Below, in pieces: positions 4,704 through 5,311 of a stretch of 5,311 nt of DNA. Both the position numbers and the translations under genes were made by a program. Numbering within the stretch: the stretch's first letter is position 1; every line of letters starts with the position of its first letter. The notes under the pieces are model-generated. The model made no database searches. It was not told where the DNA came from and was given only the letters and a program-made list of their open reading frames with translations. Source of the stretch: Candidatus Yanofskybacteria bacterium RIFCSPHIGHO2_02_FULL_50_12 (GTDB lineage: Bacteria > Patescibacteriota > Minisyncoccia > 2-02-FULL-40-12 > GWA2-44-9); assembly GCA_001794525.1 (NCBI GenBank), contig MGJZ01000001.1:11203-16513 (forward strand), read 5' to 3'.

Positions 4704-5311
4704 ATGCCCAGAACTTTTAAAAGAATTTTTATAGGTGCAATTTATTTGGTGATTTTCGGCGCAATCATCGGCGGAACTTATTGGTACAAGACCAAACCGA
4801 CTTGTTTTGACGGCAGACAGAACGGCCAAGAGGAAGGTGTTGACTGTGGCACGCTGGCCTGCGGCAAAGCCTGTTCCGTGGCCATTAAGGAGATAAAGAT
4901 CCAGACGGCTGAATTCGTAACCGCCAAAGACGGCATTTCGGAAGCGGTCATGGAAATTTATAATCCCAATGTCGGCCAGGCGATTGCCGACGGGGCCCAC
5001 ACTCTAATTTTTGAAGATTTTTCAGGCAACGAGACTAAGAGATTTGAAGGAAATAAATTTTATATTTTCCCGGGCCAGACCAAGCTCATCGTCCGCGGCA
5101 ATATTCCGGGTATCCCCGCGGGCTCAAAAATGCGGATAGAACTAGAGAGTATTAATTGGCGCGAAACGGGAGATTTGCCGAATGCGGCTTTTGCGGTCCG
5201 GCAGGAAGCTTTATTGCCCGGAATTCAAAGTTCTTATGAGGCTGTCGTCTCTAATAATTCGGATTACGATTTTAAAAAAGTTGATGTTGCCGTCGTTGTC
5301 CGCGATTCGTC
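4704..5311 (+). CDS. Membrane-anchored surface protein with Cys motif, 3' end outside window
   Basis: The frame stays open from ATG 4704 to the window edge (202 codons), so the protein is incomplete. Residues 1-7 (MPRTFKR) are basic and 8-28 form one membrane helix (IFIGAIYLVIFGAIIGGTYWY), which puts the rest outside the cytoplasm. Residues 34-57 hold a cysteine motif, C-F-D-G-x-Q-N-x-x-E-E-G-V-D-C-G with further Cys at 53 and 57, of the CxDGxxNxxExGVDCGG type found in surface proteins of several bacterial groups, including CPR. After it comes a beta-rich region (about 60-202) with patterns such as AVMEIYNPN and FPGQTKLIVRG, resembling an extracellular Ig-like or FxLYD-like fold; this is inference. 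The start follows the previous stop by 6 nt with only a weak AAAG upstream, suggesting translational coupling. Its exact job is unknown; attachment or envelope function is plausible. Confidence 0.8.
   Translation, partial: MPRTFKRIFIGAIYLVIFGAIIGGTYWYKTKPTCFDGRQNGQEEGVDCGTLACGKACSVAIKEIKIQTAEFVTAKDGISEAVMEIYNPNVGQAIADGAHTLIFEDFSGNETKRFEGNKFYIFPGQTKLIVRGNIPGIPAGSKMRIELESINWRETGDLPNAAFAVRQEALLPGIQSSYEAVVSNNSDYDFKKVDVAVVVRDS

Noticed and set aside
4680..5000. Open frame of 106 codons on the - strand
   Set aside because: It is the antisense shadow of the membrane protein gene, which has a membrane helix and Cys motif in frame.

Overview
This window is the 3' part of a 23S rRNA gene, interrupted by four group I introns, followed by the 5S rRNA gene and the start of a protein-coding stretch. 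Everything functional reads on the + strand. The organism is most likely a bacterium of the Candidate Phyla Radiation (Patescibacteria). The reasons are several introns in one bacterial 23S gene, two LAGLIDADG homing endonucleases inside it, divergent bases at normally fixed rRNA positions, and a membrane protein with a short Cys-Asp-Gly/VDCG motif of a type I associate with that group. This placement is an inference; an rRNA phylogeny would settle it.

rRNA region (1 to about 3911). The 23S exons are 1-374, 1127-1537, 1847-2170, 2467-2537 and 3415 to about 3665. By base-by-base comparison with remembered E. coli 23S, the introns lie after positions about 1931, 2262, 2584 and 2656: next to helix 69, in helix 81 just after the P-loop, inside the peptidyl transferase centre, and inside the sarcin-ricin loop. 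Introns 1 (752 nt) and 4 (877 nt) each carry a single-motif LAGLIDADG endonuclease gene. Introns 2 (309 nt) and 3 (296 nt) have none. Introns 2, 3 and 4 share the same P4-P6-P7 core signature and look related. Intron 1 has a different core. The 71-nt exon between introns 3 and 4 and the insertion inside the sarcin-ricin loop are the most striking features. Helix 79 also carries an enlarged arm closed by a perfect 12-bp stem. A nested hairpin fills the 23S-5S spacer, and a normal 5S rRNA follows.

Protein region (about 4030 to 5311). A small basic protein of unknown function (79 aa, good ribosome binding site) ends in a clear intrinsic terminator. Next come a 105-aa helical protein starting with GTG and, 6 nt after it, a membrane-anchored protein (at least 202 aa) that runs off the window. 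These last two look like an operon.

How the parts relate: all four ribozymes must be removed before the 23S can work, because they split the P-site, A-site/PTC and elongation-factor sites. The endonucleases would spread introns 1 and 4 into intronless 23S alleles; they have no role in ribosome function.
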